Shown: piece after piece, positions 1-8,523 of the stretch
Layout of the letters: the number at the start of each line of letters is the position of its first letter
Position numbering within the stretch: position 1 is the stretch's first letter
Assembly: GCF_009604425.1 (NCBI RefSeq)
Contig: NZ_WEGI01000004.1
Coordinates: 478,052-542,051, forward strand
DNA length: 64,000 nucleotides
Source: Nocardia aurantia
Lineage (GTDB): Bacteria > Actinomycetota > Actinomycetes > Mycobacteriales > Mycobacteriaceae
Reading direction: 5' to 3'
The notes under the pieces: generated by a model
Databases searched by the model: none
What the model was told of the DNA's origin: nothing
The model's input: only the letters and a program-made list of their open reading frames with translations
Position numbers and translations under genes: made by a program

Positions 1-319
1 TGCAGCGGCACCTGCTGAGTGAATGTCGTGAAACGATCCTTTGACCGACACCCTGGCGGCGCGGCCGCTCGGCGGGGTCGGGCCTGGTCGCCGCATCGGC
101 CGAGTGTCGGAAAAACGTGTCGCCCGAGTGCGGTTGTCGAATAAGTCTCGCCGACCGTTTTCCGCACACCAGGGTGGGCTTGGGCCATCTCCGCGCCATC
201 ACCCGCCGCCGGCTTGGGAATGACGCTCGGCGGCGACCCGTCCCGGTCACCCGGGGAAGCTGAGGGTGGACTTCCGCTTCCAGACGGAAGTCCGCCGGAT
301 TCACCCTGCTGCTCGACCG

Positions 320-379
320 CATGCCGGGCTGGGCCCGGCGTCGCTGGTGCTCTACGACGTGTCCACGCTCTACTTCCAA
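320..379 (+). pseudogene. scrap of an IS1634/IS1549-type transposase
   Basis: About 20 codons in one frame read as the core of IS1634-like transposases: GLGPAS, then LVLYDVSTLYF, the segment around the first catalytic aspartate of this DDE family. The match stops abruptly after LYFQ, and the flanking sequence does not continue the family (no GFSKERR-like continuation). No terminal inverted repeats or target duplications are visible. It is a dead fragment; bases 1-319 hold nothing else I recognise. The identification rests on motif recognition only. Confidence 0.5.
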
Positions 380-459
380 GTACGAGGCTGGATACCACCG
401 GATGGCCCGTGGGTGGGCCGTCCGATTCGATGGACATCGAGAGCGAAAGGCGTCATTAG

Positions 460-648
460 GTGGCATCTAGTACTGCGGTTCGGTCCGGTTCGCACTGCGA
501 TCCCGAACGGTTGCCGTTGCGCTGGTTCGTGATCCTCGCGACCGCGGGGGCGAGCGGCACCGCAATTGGGGCGATCACCGACCTGAGCGTCGGAGTAGGG
601 ATCAGCCTTGCGGTCGTCGGTTTGCTGCACACGATCCTCGACCCGTAA
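460..648 (+). CDS. small two-helix membrane protein, unknown function
   Basis: A 62-residue protein starting at GTG, with an AAAGG ribosome site 9 nt upstream. After a charged N-terminal stretch of about 20 residues there are two hydrophobic segments, roughly residues 22-40 (WFVILATAGASG) and 44-60 (VGVGISLAVVGLLHTIL), joined by a short turn with one aspartate. This fits a small integral membrane hairpin. A perfect stem-loop follows 13 nt after the stop, which supports an independent transcription unit. I do not recognise a family, and there is no adjacent partner to suggest a role. Confidence 0.6.
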   Translation: MASSTAVRSGSHCDPERLPLRWFVILATAGASGTAIGAITDLSVGVGISLAVVGLLHTILDP

Positions 649-661
649 CGAACATCCACCC

Positions 662-689
662 GCTCCGACGTGGTCGTCCACGTCGGAGC
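662..689. terminator. perfect 12-bp stem-loop
   Basis: GCTCCGACGTGG and its exact complement enclose a TCGT loop. It sits just after the 62-residue membrane protein gene. There is no U-tract, which is usual for actinobacterial I-shaped terminators. Confidence 0.6.
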
Positions 690-1164
690 AGGGGAAGGGA
701 GACACCTCCGACGACACGCCGACTGGCACCCCGACACGACTCAGACCGAACCTGGGAGCTGCTCACCACCGACGAAACCGAAGGAGGCGTGGAATACGCT
801 CTGGCCGGCACAGCCGTTAAGCGGCATCAATCCGGCTTTGGATAGCCAAAACGCGCCTCGATGGTCAGCGTTCCCCAAGAAAACCGCTGGTCGCCGCCGG
901 TCCCATCCTTATAGAGCCCTGCCGGGGGCACTAACCTGTGTTGCTTTTGCGCAGGTCTATGGAGTCCTCGAGGAAACCCTGCTTGGCTGGAGCTGAGGCG
1001 TGATCACTGGCCAGCGGAACGCTGTACGAGGAATTGCCTGAGATTCCGACACACCGGCTGAAAAGTTCTGCCAGCCGGTGCGGCGCCTGCTTCTGGCTGC
1101 TCGCTTCGACACGGCCGAGCCGCAAACGAAATTCGGCCATCCCCGCCGGACCCGAACGGGAAGC
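690..1164. other. gene-free gap
   Basis: About 475 bases without a convincing gene on either strand. Open frames here lack ribosome sites and recognisable protein character. Nothing further is seen until the promoter of the hydrolase gene. Confidence 0.5.
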
Positions 1165-1192
1165 TTGACCCTGACGCTGCGTCAGTGTTGCA
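1165..1192 (+). promoter_or_regulatory. MerR-type promoter/operator
   Basis: TTGACC at 1165-1170 looks like a -35 box. It is followed directly by the perfect dyad CTGACGC-T-GCGTCAG (1171-1185), lying in the spacer. A dyad between -35 and -10 is the hallmark of MerR-family control. The hydrolase ATG at 1203 lies so close that the mRNA would have almost no leader. The MerR gene two positions downstream is the obvious regulator (inference). Confidence 0.6.
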
Positions 1193-1202
1193 ACCTCGGT
1201 TC

Positions 1203-2102
1203 ATGACGAAGAACATCGCTTCCACAGTCCGTCCCACCCCGCCGATCGGAGGATTCGAGACGATCGGCGGCCGCAACATTTTCTTGCATCGGGTGGGCAG
1301 AGGCGGACCGGCCGTCGTGTTCCTGCCAGGCTCCGGTGCGGTCGGACTGGACTATTTCGCTGTCCAGCAAAGGGTGTCGCTATTCGGCGTCGCCGTGGTG
1401 TACGACCGTGGTGGTAGTGGTTACAGCGATCCGGTTGCGTTGCCGCGCACCGCTGCCGCGGTCGCGACCGAATTACACGAGTTGTTGCGGACCCAAAACA
1501 TCGCCGCGCCATACATCCTGGTGGCGCACTCCCTCGGCGGCGCCTACGCGCACCGGTACACCCAGCTGTACCCGGACGAGGTGGCCGGGCTGGTCTGGGT
1601 GGACGCCTTCCATCGCGACTGGGCGGACTTGATGCCCGCCGAGGCGAGCACCGGCCGGCAGGCGACGCCCGATCCCGAACAGCTCCGCGCCGCCGTACGC
1701 GAGATGTACGCCGCACTGCTGGCGGACTACCCGCAGCACATCCGGCAGCCGCTGATCGACGCCCATAGCGGCGACGACTGGCTTCGGATCGCCGCTGCCG
1801 AGCGGGGCAGCCTGGTCGCACTCACCGAGGAACTACGGCCTGGGGCCGGCCTACCCGACGTGCCGGTGATCGCCCTCACCGCCGAGGGCGTCGACCCCGG
1901 CTCACCGGCGTCGATGCCGGAAGCGAGGATCCGTGCGACGAACGAGGGCCTGCGTAGGATGGCCGCGGCCGTGGTGAGCGCCGTGTCGTGCGGGGAACAT
2001 CGCATCATGGCGGACGTCGGCCACCACCAGTTGTGCTTCACGCGCCCGGATATCGTGGTCCAGGCGATTCGCGACGTCGTCGATCGGACGGCACGAATCT
2101 AG
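1203..2102 (+). CDS. alpha/beta hydrolase
   Basis: A 299-residue alpha/beta-hydrolase-fold protein, starting at the ATG just after the MerR-type promoter (a GTG 18 nt upstream would lie inside the operator). The oxyanion-side motif is FLPGSGAV near residue 42, and the nucleophile elbow is AHSLGG with Ser110. The catalytic His is probably in VGHHQLCF near the C-terminus. There is no signal peptide, so it is cytoplasmic. The substrate is unknown; relatives include esterases and haloperoxidase-like enzymes. It is followed after 34 nt by a MerR regulator in the same direction, so the two probably form an operon in which the regulator senses a compound that the hydrolase acts on. Confidence 0.8.
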   Translation: MTKNIASTVRPTPPIGGFETIGGRNIFLHRVGRGGPAVVFLPGSGAVGLDYFAVQQRVSLFGVAVVYDRGGSGYSDPVALPRTAAAVATELHELLRTQNIAAPYILVAHSLGGAYAHRYTQLYPDEVAGLVWVDAFHRDWADLMPAEASTGRQATPDPEQLRAAVREMYAALLADYPQHIRQPLIDAHSGDDWLRIAAAERGSLVALTEELRPGAGLPDVPVIALTAEGVDPGSPASMPEARIRATNEGLRRMAAAVVSAVSCGEHRIMADVGHHQLCFTRPDIVVQAIRDVVDRTARI

Positions 2103-2136
2103 ACTCGACCACGTTCCCCGAGACCGGAGGCAGGCG

Positions 2137-2874
2137 GTGCTCACGATCGGCCAGTTGGCAGCGATCGCCGGCGTCACCGTGCGCACCGTTCGTCATTACC
2201 ACCAGGTCGGTCTGTTGCCCGAGCCCGCACGCGACGGCTCCGGCTATCGCCGCTACAGCGCGCAAGCAGCGGTGGATCTCGTCCGGATAAGGACTCTCGC
2301 CGATACCGGCGTGCCCCTGAGCCGCATCGGCGCACTGTTGCACGCACAACCGGTCGAATTCGCCGCCGCGATCAGCGACATCGACGCCGCATTGCGAGCC
2401 AGGATCGATCAGCTCACCGAGCATCGCCGCCGCATCGCCGAATTGGCCGGCGGCGAAGAACTCGTTCTGCCGCCCGAGATGGTCGCCATACTGAACCGGC
2501 TGCGCGATCTCGGAGTCAGCGAACGAACGATCCGGCTCGAGCGAGACTGGTCCATCCTGCTGCGGGCCTCCGACCCGGAGGCGTTACCGCAGTGGATTCA
2601 CGACAGGAACGTCGGATTCGAGGACCCCGAGAAGATGCGCCTGTACCTTGCCTGCGACCGCGCCGTCGACTACGACCCGCATGATTCACGCGTGGATCGT
2701 CTCATCGACGACCTGGAGACATGGGAGATCGAACACGAAGGCAACAGCAGCAGGCCGAAGAACCCCACGCCGATCTTCACTCTGATACTCAGCGAATCAC
2801 CGGCATGGCGTCGAATCCTCGAAACTCTCGCCCACCGCGCGCAGCGCCGCCGAAAAGCCTTGCCCGACAGTTGA
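2137..2874 (+). CDS. MerR-family transcriptional regulator
   Basis: A 245-residue protein with a GTG start and GGAGG 6 nt upstream. Residues 1-70 are a typical MerR winged-helix domain: IGQLAAIAGVTVRTVRHYHQVGLLPEP, then GYRRYS. A coiled-coil dimerisation helix follows (about residues 75-105). The C-terminal 130 residues are a larger, non-metal-type effector region with no conserved cysteines, so an organic ligand is more likely than a metal. It is probably autoregulated through the dyad at 1171-1185 upstream of the co-directional hydrolase. Confidence 0.88.
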   Translation: MLTIGQLAAIAGVTVRTVRHYHQVGLLPEPARDGSGYRRYSAQAAVDLVRIRTLADTGVPLSRIGALLHAQPVEFAAAISDIDAALRARIDQLTEHRRRIAELAGGEELVLPPEMVAILNRLRDLGVSERTIRLERDWSILLRASDPEALPQWIHDRNVGFEDPEKMRLYLACDRAVDYDPHDSRVDRLIDDLETWEIEHEGNSSRPKNPTPIFTLILSESPAWRRILETLAHRAQRRRKALPDS

Positions 2875-3044
2875 CACCGTACAGGTGCGAAATCCGGAGG
2901 CCACTCAGCCCACAACAGCTTCGGCTGCGGAGCTCGAACGTGAACACCACCGAGTCCTCCGCCGCCGGCAGCAGGATCACGGCCCGGACGAGCGCATACG
3001 CCGGACCGGATCCCGCCTCGTCCCCCGGCGAGCCGTGAACGCGG

Positions 3045-3737
3045 TCAGCCGAGAGTGGACACCAGACCCACCCGGTAGGCGAGGACGACGGCCTGGACCC
3101 GGTCGCGCAGGCCGAGTTTCGTCAGAATCCGCGATACGTAGGTCTTCACCGTCTCAGGGGTGATGAAAAGGCGGGTGGCGATCTCGGTGTTCGACAGGCC
3201 CTCGGCGATCCGGCAGAACACTTGCAGTTCACGGGGAGTCAGGGTGCTCATGATGTGATCGCGGTCGGGGCTCGACGTGTCGGCGCGGCGGAGGTGTTCG
3301 GCGAAGTGCCCGATGAGGTTTCGGGTGACGGCGGGGGACAGGAGTGCCTCGCCGGCGGCGACGGTGCGGATGCCCTCGATCAACTCGGCCGGGGGCGCGT
3401 CCTTGAGGAGGAATCCGCTGGCGCCGGCCCGCAGGGCGTCGTAGACGTAGGCGTCCACGTTGAAAGTGGTGACCACCAACACTTTCGGTGGTTCCTCGGC
3501 CTCCGGGCCGGCCAGCTGCCGGGTCGCCTGGATACCGTCGAGCAAGGGCATCCGGATGTCCATCACGATCACGTCGGGCCGTAATCGCCGCGCGGCGGCC
3601 ACCGCCTCGTGTCCGTTCATCGCCTCGCCGACGACCTCCAGATCGGGCTGGGCCGAGAAGATGGTGACATAGCCGGTGCGGACCAATTCCTGGTCGTCGC
3701 AGACGAGTACACGGATCGGCGGTGGCGTATCGGGCAC
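3045..3737 (-). CDS. NarL/FixJ-type response regulator
   Basis: A 230-residue response regulator. The start is the GTG at 3737, 4 nt after the kinase stop, with AGGAG overlapping that stop codon; a longer upstream frame would run into the kinase gene. The receiver domain spans residues 8-125, with acidic pair Asp14-Asp15, phospho-acceptor Asp60 in VIVMDIRMP, and a later KDAPP lysine. The C-terminal LuxR-type HTH is intact (LTPRELQVFCRIAEGLSNTEIA, then TVKTYVSRILTKLGL). It is the third gene of a protease-kinase-regulator operon, and probably controls that operon among others. Confidence 0.93.
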   Translation of the reverse strand: MPDTPPPIRVLVCDDQELVRTGYVTIFSAQPDLEVVGEAMNGHEAVAAARRLRPDVIVMDIRMPLLDGIQATRQLAGPEAEEPPKVLVVTTFNVDAYVYDALRAGASGFLLKDAPPAELIEGIRTVAAGEALLSPAVTRNLIGHFAEHLRRADTSSPDRDHIMSTLTPRELQVFCRIAEGLSNTEIATRLFITPETVKTYVSRILTKLGLRDRVQAVVLAYRVGLVSTLG

Positions 3738-3741
3738 GGTG

Positions 3742-4926
3742 TCACTCCTGGACGGGCGGGTACGGGATGACGGCGCGGACCTCGAACCCGCCCTCGGGCC
3801 GTGGACCGGCCACCAGTTCACCATCGAGCATCCGGACGCGGGCACTCAGTCCGGCCAGCCCTCGCCCGCCTTCGGAGCGCGGCCGCCGTGCCGCCGGTGG
3901 GCTGCCGGGCCCGTCGGTGGTCGCGGCGATCTCGAGATGATCGGCGTTGTGCCGGAGAAGGATTCGCGTCGGCATGCGCGGTGCGTGTTTCATCGCGTTG
4001 GTCAGCGCTTCCTGGACCACTCGATAGGCGGCCAGTTCCATATCCATCGGTTGCGCTCGCCGCTCGCCCTGTTCGGTGTAATCGACGGGTTGTCCCGCTC
4101 TGCGGGCCTGGTCGATCAGGTCCGTGATCCCGCCGCGCGCGGGCACCCGATCCGCGGTCGCCGATTCGCCGGTCGCCTCCAGCACGCCGAGGAGGTGGCG
4201 CAGTTCCCGCAGCGCGAGACGTCCGGTGTCGCTGACGGCGGACAATCCCGCGCCGGCCCGTTCCGGCGCGGAGGTCAGCAGGATCTGCGCGGCGTCGGCC
4301 TGGATCACCATGGCCGTCACATGATGGGTGACGACATCGTGCAGTTCGCGGGCGATGCGTGCGCGCTCGATCGCGGTGGCCGCCTCGGCCGACGCTCGGC
4401 GAGCGAGTGCCGCGGCCGTCCGACGGGTGCGAACGGTATTGCCCACCGCCCACACCACGGACAGGGTCAGATAGAACGCGAGGTAGTCCGCGATCCCCTG
4501 CGGTGATCCCAGGCGGTGCAGTGTGACCGCGAGCCCGAGGTAGCCCGCGCTCGCGACCGCCGCCAGGCCACCGCGGAACCGAATCTGATGGGCCCCTGCG
4601 GAATACAGGGCCAGATACAGGCCGATGCTCCCGAACGTGGTCGCGAAACCCAGCGCCTGGTGCCCGGCGAACGCGGAGGCGACAATCGCCAGGCAGCCGG
4701 CGGGCCACCGGCGGCGGACCGCGAGGGGCACGGTCTGGGCCAGGGTCAATCCGAGGCCGAGCAGGTCGGCCGGGCGTTCGGGCAGATCGCCGATCTGCGC
4801 CCCGATCTTCGACATGGTCGGCACGAATGCCAGCAGTGTGAGGGTGAGGGCGAGGAGGGCATCGCCGAATCCGGTGTCGCGCAATCGGATCCACGCGGAT
4901 CTCCACCCTGCCCGGCGGGCCGTCAC
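3742..4926 (-). CDS. NarL-family sensor histidine kinase
   Basis: A 394-residue kinase. It has an N-terminal multi-helix membrane sensor (about residues 20-165, five or six segments) and no large extracytoplasmic loop. A HisKA_3 dimerisation domain follows, with phospho-acceptor His196 in ARELHDVVTHHV. The C-terminal HATPase domain has its N-box at VVQEALTNAMKHA and the glycine-rich G2-like motif GGRGLAGLSARV. The gene overlaps the upstream protease by ATGA and abuts the response regulator, so all three are translationally coupled. The membrane-embedded sensor suggests perception of envelope or lipid stress, possibly through the neighbouring protease (inference). Confidence 0.92.
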   Translation of the reverse strand: MTARRAGWRSAWIRLRDTGFGDALLALTLTLLAFVPTMSKIGAQIGDLPERPADLLGLGLTLAQTVPLAVRRRWPAGCLAIVASAFAGHQALGFATTFGSIGLYLALYSAGAHQIRFRGGLAAVASAGYLGLAVTLHRLGSPQGIADYLAFYLTLSVVWAVGNTVRTRRTAAALARRASAEAATAIERARIARELHDVVTHHVTAMVIQADAAQILLTSAPERAGAGLSAVSDTGRLALRELRHLLGVLEATGESATADRVPARGGITDLIDQARRAGQPVDYTEQGERRAQPMDMELAAYRVVQEALTNAMKHAPRMPTRILLRHNADHLEIAATTDGPGSPPAARRPRSEGGRGLAGLSARVRMLDGELVAGPRPEGGFEVRAVIPYPPVQE

Positions 4927-5789
4927 TGTTCGTCCGCTCCGGCCGGCGGGCCGGTCCGGGTGTCGCGCGCGGACAGCAGCGTGCCGCGCCGGCGGGCCAG
5001 CGCGACCATGAGCGCGGACAGCGGCAGCGCGATGATCACGGGCACGATCGACGCCTCCAGCCCGAATCCGCCACCGGTCAGAAAGTCCGCGCCGTGAACA
5101 TCGGCCGTGAACAAACCCTCGGACGCGTGTCCGGAGACCGGGATGCCGAGCAACTGCTGGACTGTGTTCCAGCCGAAGTGCAGGCCCGCCACGAACCAGA
5201 TGCTACGCCGCCACAGGTATGCGGCGCCCAGCATGACACCCGCCTCCAGCGCGATGGCGAGGCCGCTCCACACGGTCGCACCGGGATTCAGCAGATGCGC
5301 GACACCGAAGAACAGACCGGTCACCGCGAGGGCCGCGCGGCTTCCCCACCATTGCTCCAGGGCCTGCAGGGCCAGACCGCGGAACATCAATTCCTCGGTG
5401 ACCGCGCCACCGATCTGCGACGCGACCGCGGAACCCACCACCGACGCCGGGACATTGCCCGCCCACGAGAACGACAGGCCCCCGCACGCCGCGATCACCA
5501 GGACGGCGGCGGCCAGGAAACCCACACCCAGTGCGCCGCCGAGCAACACCGCCGAAGTTGCGCCCCGCCAAGCGATTTCGGGGGTCTCGCGGCGCGCCTG
5601 CCGGCGCATGACCACCCGATAGACGACTGTCGCGACGGCCGCGCCCAGCACCGGCACCGGTCCCGGGCCCATCGCGGTCAGCGCCGCGACCGCGCCGATC
5701 CCTGCCGATCCCGTGAGCATCCAGCCCAGTGGAGAACGCAGGATCCGGCACAGCCGGCCGGCCCGGTACCCGTCGGATGTCGTTGTCAT
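4923..5789 (-). CDS. CPBP-family intramembrane glutamic protease
   Basis: A 288-residue polytopic membrane protein of the CPBP/Abi (CAAX protease-like) family. The catalytic motifs are visible in order: EELMFRG (Glu132-Glu133, Arg137), FGVAHLLNP (His165) and HFGWN (His204, Asn208). It is the first gene of an operon with a two-component system and overlaps the kinase gene by 4 nt. In other bacteria CPBP proteases linked to sensors act in regulated intramembrane proteolysis or bacteriocin self-protection. Here a role upstream of the kinase is an inference from gene order alone. Confidence 0.88.
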   Translation of the reverse strand: MTTTSDGYRAGRLCRILRSPLGWMLTGSAGIGAVAALTAMGPGPVPVLGAAVATVVYRVVMRRQARRETPEIAWRGATSAVLLGGALGVGFLAAAVLVIAACGGLSFSWAGNVPASVVGSAVASQIGGAVTEELMFRGLALQALEQWWGSRAALAVTGLFFGVAHLLNPGATVWSGLAIALEAGVMLGAAYLWRRSIWFVAGLHFGWNTVQQLLGIPVSGHASEGLFTADVHGADFLTGGGFGLEASIVPVIIALPLSALMVALARRRGTLLSARDTRTGPPAGADEQ

Positions 5790-6104
5790 GTGGCCTCCCT
5801 GAGCTCGAACGCCGCATCCGGCAGCGACTCGACCACCACGCTAGGAAAGCGACCGTCTCCGCGAATCACCCCCGCGCGGAACGCCTTTGTAGCTCTTCCG
5901 GGGGATGTGCTCGAGCCCGCACACCGCTCGTCCGCACATCAGCCCAGTGGTATCCAGCCGGTGACGACCTGCCCGCTCTGCGCACTCAGCCACAGCCGCA
6001 ACCATTTTCCGGACTCGGCGAGGCCGTTGCTGTTCGACCGGATCACCGGCGACACCCGGCAGCGCAGCGGACCCGGTTCGGCTGCCGCAGCACGGTGACA
6101 GCTG
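5790..6104. other. gene-free gap, possible decayed coding end
   Basis: 315 bases between two minus-strand genes. On the minus strand, about 5939-6085 reads as a protein-like tail (VIRSNSNGLAESG..., ending GQVVTGWIPLG) that resembles the end of a small secreted SH3-like protein. It has no start codon or ribosome site, so it may be a remnant. Nothing else is recognised. Confidence 0.25.
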
Positions 6105-6932
6105 TCAGCGCAGGGCAGGGTCGCGGGGGTCGGTCTCGGGCGAAACCGGTTGCTGGACATCGGATCTGGTGACAGCGAGATAGGTGACCAGTGCGACGAT
6201 CGCCAGACCCAGGGCGACGACGACCGGCGCGTCGCCGAGGCCCAGGCCGCTGCTGTCGCGGGGCTTACCGGCCCAGTCCGCGATCGAAGCGCCCAGGGGG
6301 CGGGTGATGACATACGCGGTCCAGAAGCACAGGATCGGGTTCCAGCCCAGCCACCGGTAGCCGGCGGCGGGGATCAGGATCAGCACCGCGAAGACCGCGG
6401 CCGAGGTCGCGTAGCCGAGATGCAGTGTGTAGGCGGTGAAGTCGCCCAGGGCGGTGCCCATCGCGAAGGTGGCGACGACCGCGGCCCAGTAGAACAGCTC
6501 ACGGCGGGTGGTGTTCACCGTGTGGATCGACAGTGTGCCTTCGACACGGTGCCACAGCACGAAGACGGTCGCCAGGATCAGGGCATAGAACGCGGTCGAG
6601 GCGGGGTACGGCACGCCCAGCGCGACGTGCATGACGTCGGCGGCCATGGTGCCGAAGACGCCGACCATGACGACGCCGAGCCAGTACGTCCACGCGTTGT
6701 AGCGACCGGCCCGCAGTTGCAGCGCGAGGGCGGCCACGAAGGCCAGGAAACCGAGGACGACGGCGATCACGGGGTCCATGCCGGTGACCAGGAAGTCGGA
6801 GGCGGATTCGCCCATGGCCGTGGACAATCCCTTGACAATCCAGAAGACAGCCGCGATCTCGGGGACTCGCAGGGCGCCGGCGCGGGTCAGGATGGACGAC
6901 AGCGCATTCGGGCGTGCGGGCGCTGGATTCAC
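6105..6932 (-). CDS. COG4705-family membrane protein (copy A)
   Basis: A 275-residue polytopic membrane protein of the uncharacterised COG4705 family, with about eight helices. Family signatures are VPEIAAVFWIVKG at the N-terminus, the internal pattern ALGDFTAYTLHLGY, and FWTAYVITRPLGASIADW. I chose the GTG at 6932 because an AAGGTGG ribosome site precedes it by 5 nt; an ATG at 6947 without such a site is the alternative. Two paralogues lie at 9288 and 10705, all close to the OmpR-type two-component system. The promoter region carries a direct repeat shared with the other copies. The biochemical function is unknown. Confidence 0.82.
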   Translation of the reverse strand: MNPAPARPNALSSILTRAGALRVPEIAAVFWIVKGLSTAMGESASDFLVTGMDPVIAVVLGFLAFVAALALQLRAGRYNAWTYWLGVVMVGVFGTMAADVMHVALGVPYPASTAFYALILATVFVLWHRVEGTLSIHTVNTTRRELFYWAAVVATFAMGTALGDFTAYTLHLGYATSAAVFAVLILIPAAGYRWLGWNPILCFWTAYVITRPLGASIADWAGKPRDSSGLGLGDAPVVVALGLAIVALVTYLAVTRSDVQQPVSPETDPRDPALR

Positions 6933-7112
6933 AAGGGCCACCTTCATCGAGCGAGGGACGACAGGACGGATCGGTGTCACCGTTGGAACAGGCGAGAGCA
7001 TGCGCGGCAACACGATTCGAGGCGTGAACGGCGGCATATATCCGCGAGTTCGGCGGCCACCGAACCGCGCGTGAACCCGGCGGACAACAGCCTCCGGCAG
7101 TATCGCCCGCCG

Positions 7113-7134
7113 GCGCTGAGAGCACGCTGAGAGA
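7113..7134 (-). promoter_or_regulatory. response-regulator direct repeat, site A
   Basis: On the minus strand two TCTCAGC heptamers start exactly 11 bp apart (TCTCAGC-N4-TCTCAGC). The layout is typical of OmpR/PhoB-type dimers such as mycobacterial PhoP. It lies 180 bp upstream of COG4705 copy A, just past the stop of the kinase gene, so it gives that gene its own promoter. The same site recurs at 10619. Confidence 0.7.
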
Positions 7135-7139
7135 TCCGG

Positions 7140-8495
7140 CTACCCCGCTACCGGCAGGGTGACCGTCAATCGCGCTCCGCCCAGGGGCGAATCGTCGATG
7201 CGGACGGTGCCGTGGTGTGCGGCGACGATCTCGGCCACGATCGGCATGCCCAGCCCGGCGCCACCGGTCGCGCGGGCACGGTCGTCGGCCAGGCGGACGA
7301 AGCGGTCGAAGACCCGGCTCCGGTCGGTGGCCGGGATGCCGGGGCCGTCGTCGTCGACGATCACCCGGGCGTCGGCGGCACCCTGGACCGTGCGGACGGT
7401 GACGGTCGATCGCGCGTGGATCACGGCGTTGTCGACCAGATTGCGCACCACCCGCGTCAGCGCGCCCGGGTCGCCACTGATGCGGGCGGGTGCGAGCTGT
7501 CCGGACAGCTCGACGGTGGTGGTGTGGCGGACCAGGTCGAGCACGGTGGCGGCGATGTCGTCGAGGTCGACGTCGGTGCGGTGCAGGGTGAGGAGGTGGT
7601 CGTCGGCGGCGGCGAGGGTGAGCAGATCGTCGACCAGGTTCTTCATCCGCATCGCCTCGGGCAGCAGCGTGGATTCGATCATGGCGGTGTCGACGGTCTC
7701 CGGGTGGTCGCGAGCGAGTTCGAGGCCCGCGATCACGGTCGACAAGGGGCTGCGCAGTTCGTGCGAGGCATCGGCCAGGAATCGGCGTTGCGCGGCGTGG
7801 CCTGCTTCGATCCGGGCGAGCATGCCGTTCATCGTGGTGGCCAGCCGGGCGATCTCGTCCGCGGCGGCCGGGATCGGAACCCGTTGGGACAGTTGGGAAG
7901 CACCGATATCGGCGACGCGGCTCCGGATCGCCTCGACGGAGGACAGTGACCGCCCGACCAGCCGGTAGGTCGCGGCGGCGGCCGCGGCGACGACGATCGG
8001 ACCGCTGAGGGCAAGGCCGGCGACGAGCGCTTTGAGCACGTCGTCGGCAGGGTCGACGCTGACCGCGACGAGCACCGTAGCGGGTGCGGGACCGTGGGTG
8101 CGGCGGGCGGAAACTCGCAGATCGGGCTCTGCCCGGATACCGGTGACCGTGCCGGAGTCGGGAACCGTGATCAGCGGACCGCTGGGCGCTCCCGTCGTCG
8201 AACGAATCGGTGCGCCGGACGGGTCGAGGATCTGCACGATCTCGACGTGGGAGTCGGGGGCGAGCAGGTCCGCGGGTAGGTCCGCGGGTGCCGCGGAGTG
8301 CAGCCGGTCGCTGATTTCGCTGATCCGGCCGAGCGCATACGAGTCCGCGGCGCCGTAGAGGGCTCGATTCAGCAAGGTCAGCATCACGATCGCGCCGAAT
8401 ACGACGACGACCGTCACCACCGCGGCGGCGGTCAGCGCCGACCGGGCACGCAGTCCCCATCGGGAGGGGTGGCGCAGGAGGTCGATGCTGGGCAT
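7140..8495 (-). CDS. HAMP-HisKA sensor histidine kinase
   Basis: A 451-residue classical membrane kinase. One TM helix at about 20-42, an extracytoplasmic sensor of about 115 residues (45-158), a second TM at 160-178, then a HAMP linker. HisKA follows with His245 in DASHELRSPLS, and the HATPase domain has N-box NLVDNAVIHA and G-boxes DDDGPGIP and GAGLGM. The start is the ATG at 8495; longer frames run into the divergent regulator. The partner response regulator begins only 28 bp away in the opposite direction, an unusual divergent arrangement for a two-component pair. The signal sensed is unknown. Confidence 0.92.
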   Translation of the reverse strand: MPSIDLLRHPSRWGLRARSALTAAAVVTVVVVFGAIVMLTLLNRALYGAADSYALGRISEISDRLHSAAPADLPADLLAPDSHVEIVQILDPSGAPIRSTTGAPSGPLITVPDSGTVTGIRAEPDLRVSARRTHGPAPATVLVAVSVDPADDVLKALVAGLALSGPIVVAAAAAATYRLVGRSLSSVEAIRSRVADIGASQLSQRVPIPAAADEIARLATTMNGMLARIEAGHAAQRRFLADASHELRSPLSTVIAGLELARDHPETVDTAMIESTLLPEAMRMKNLVDDLLTLAAADDHLLTLHRTDVDLDDIAATVLDLVRHTTTVELSGQLAPARISGDPGALTRVVRNLVDNAVIHARSTVTVRTVQGAADARVIVDDDGPGIPATDRSRVFDRFVRLADDRARATGGAGLGMPIVAEIVAAHHGTVRIDDSPLGGARLTVTLPVAG

Positions 8496-8523
8496 GCTTG
8501 ATCTTCGATCATGAACAGGACAG

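Noticed and set aside
8499..8511. TGATC-N3-GATCA palindrome between the divergent kinase and regulator
   Set aside because: Five-base arms only, and it does not match the direct-repeat motif at the other sites; probably chance.
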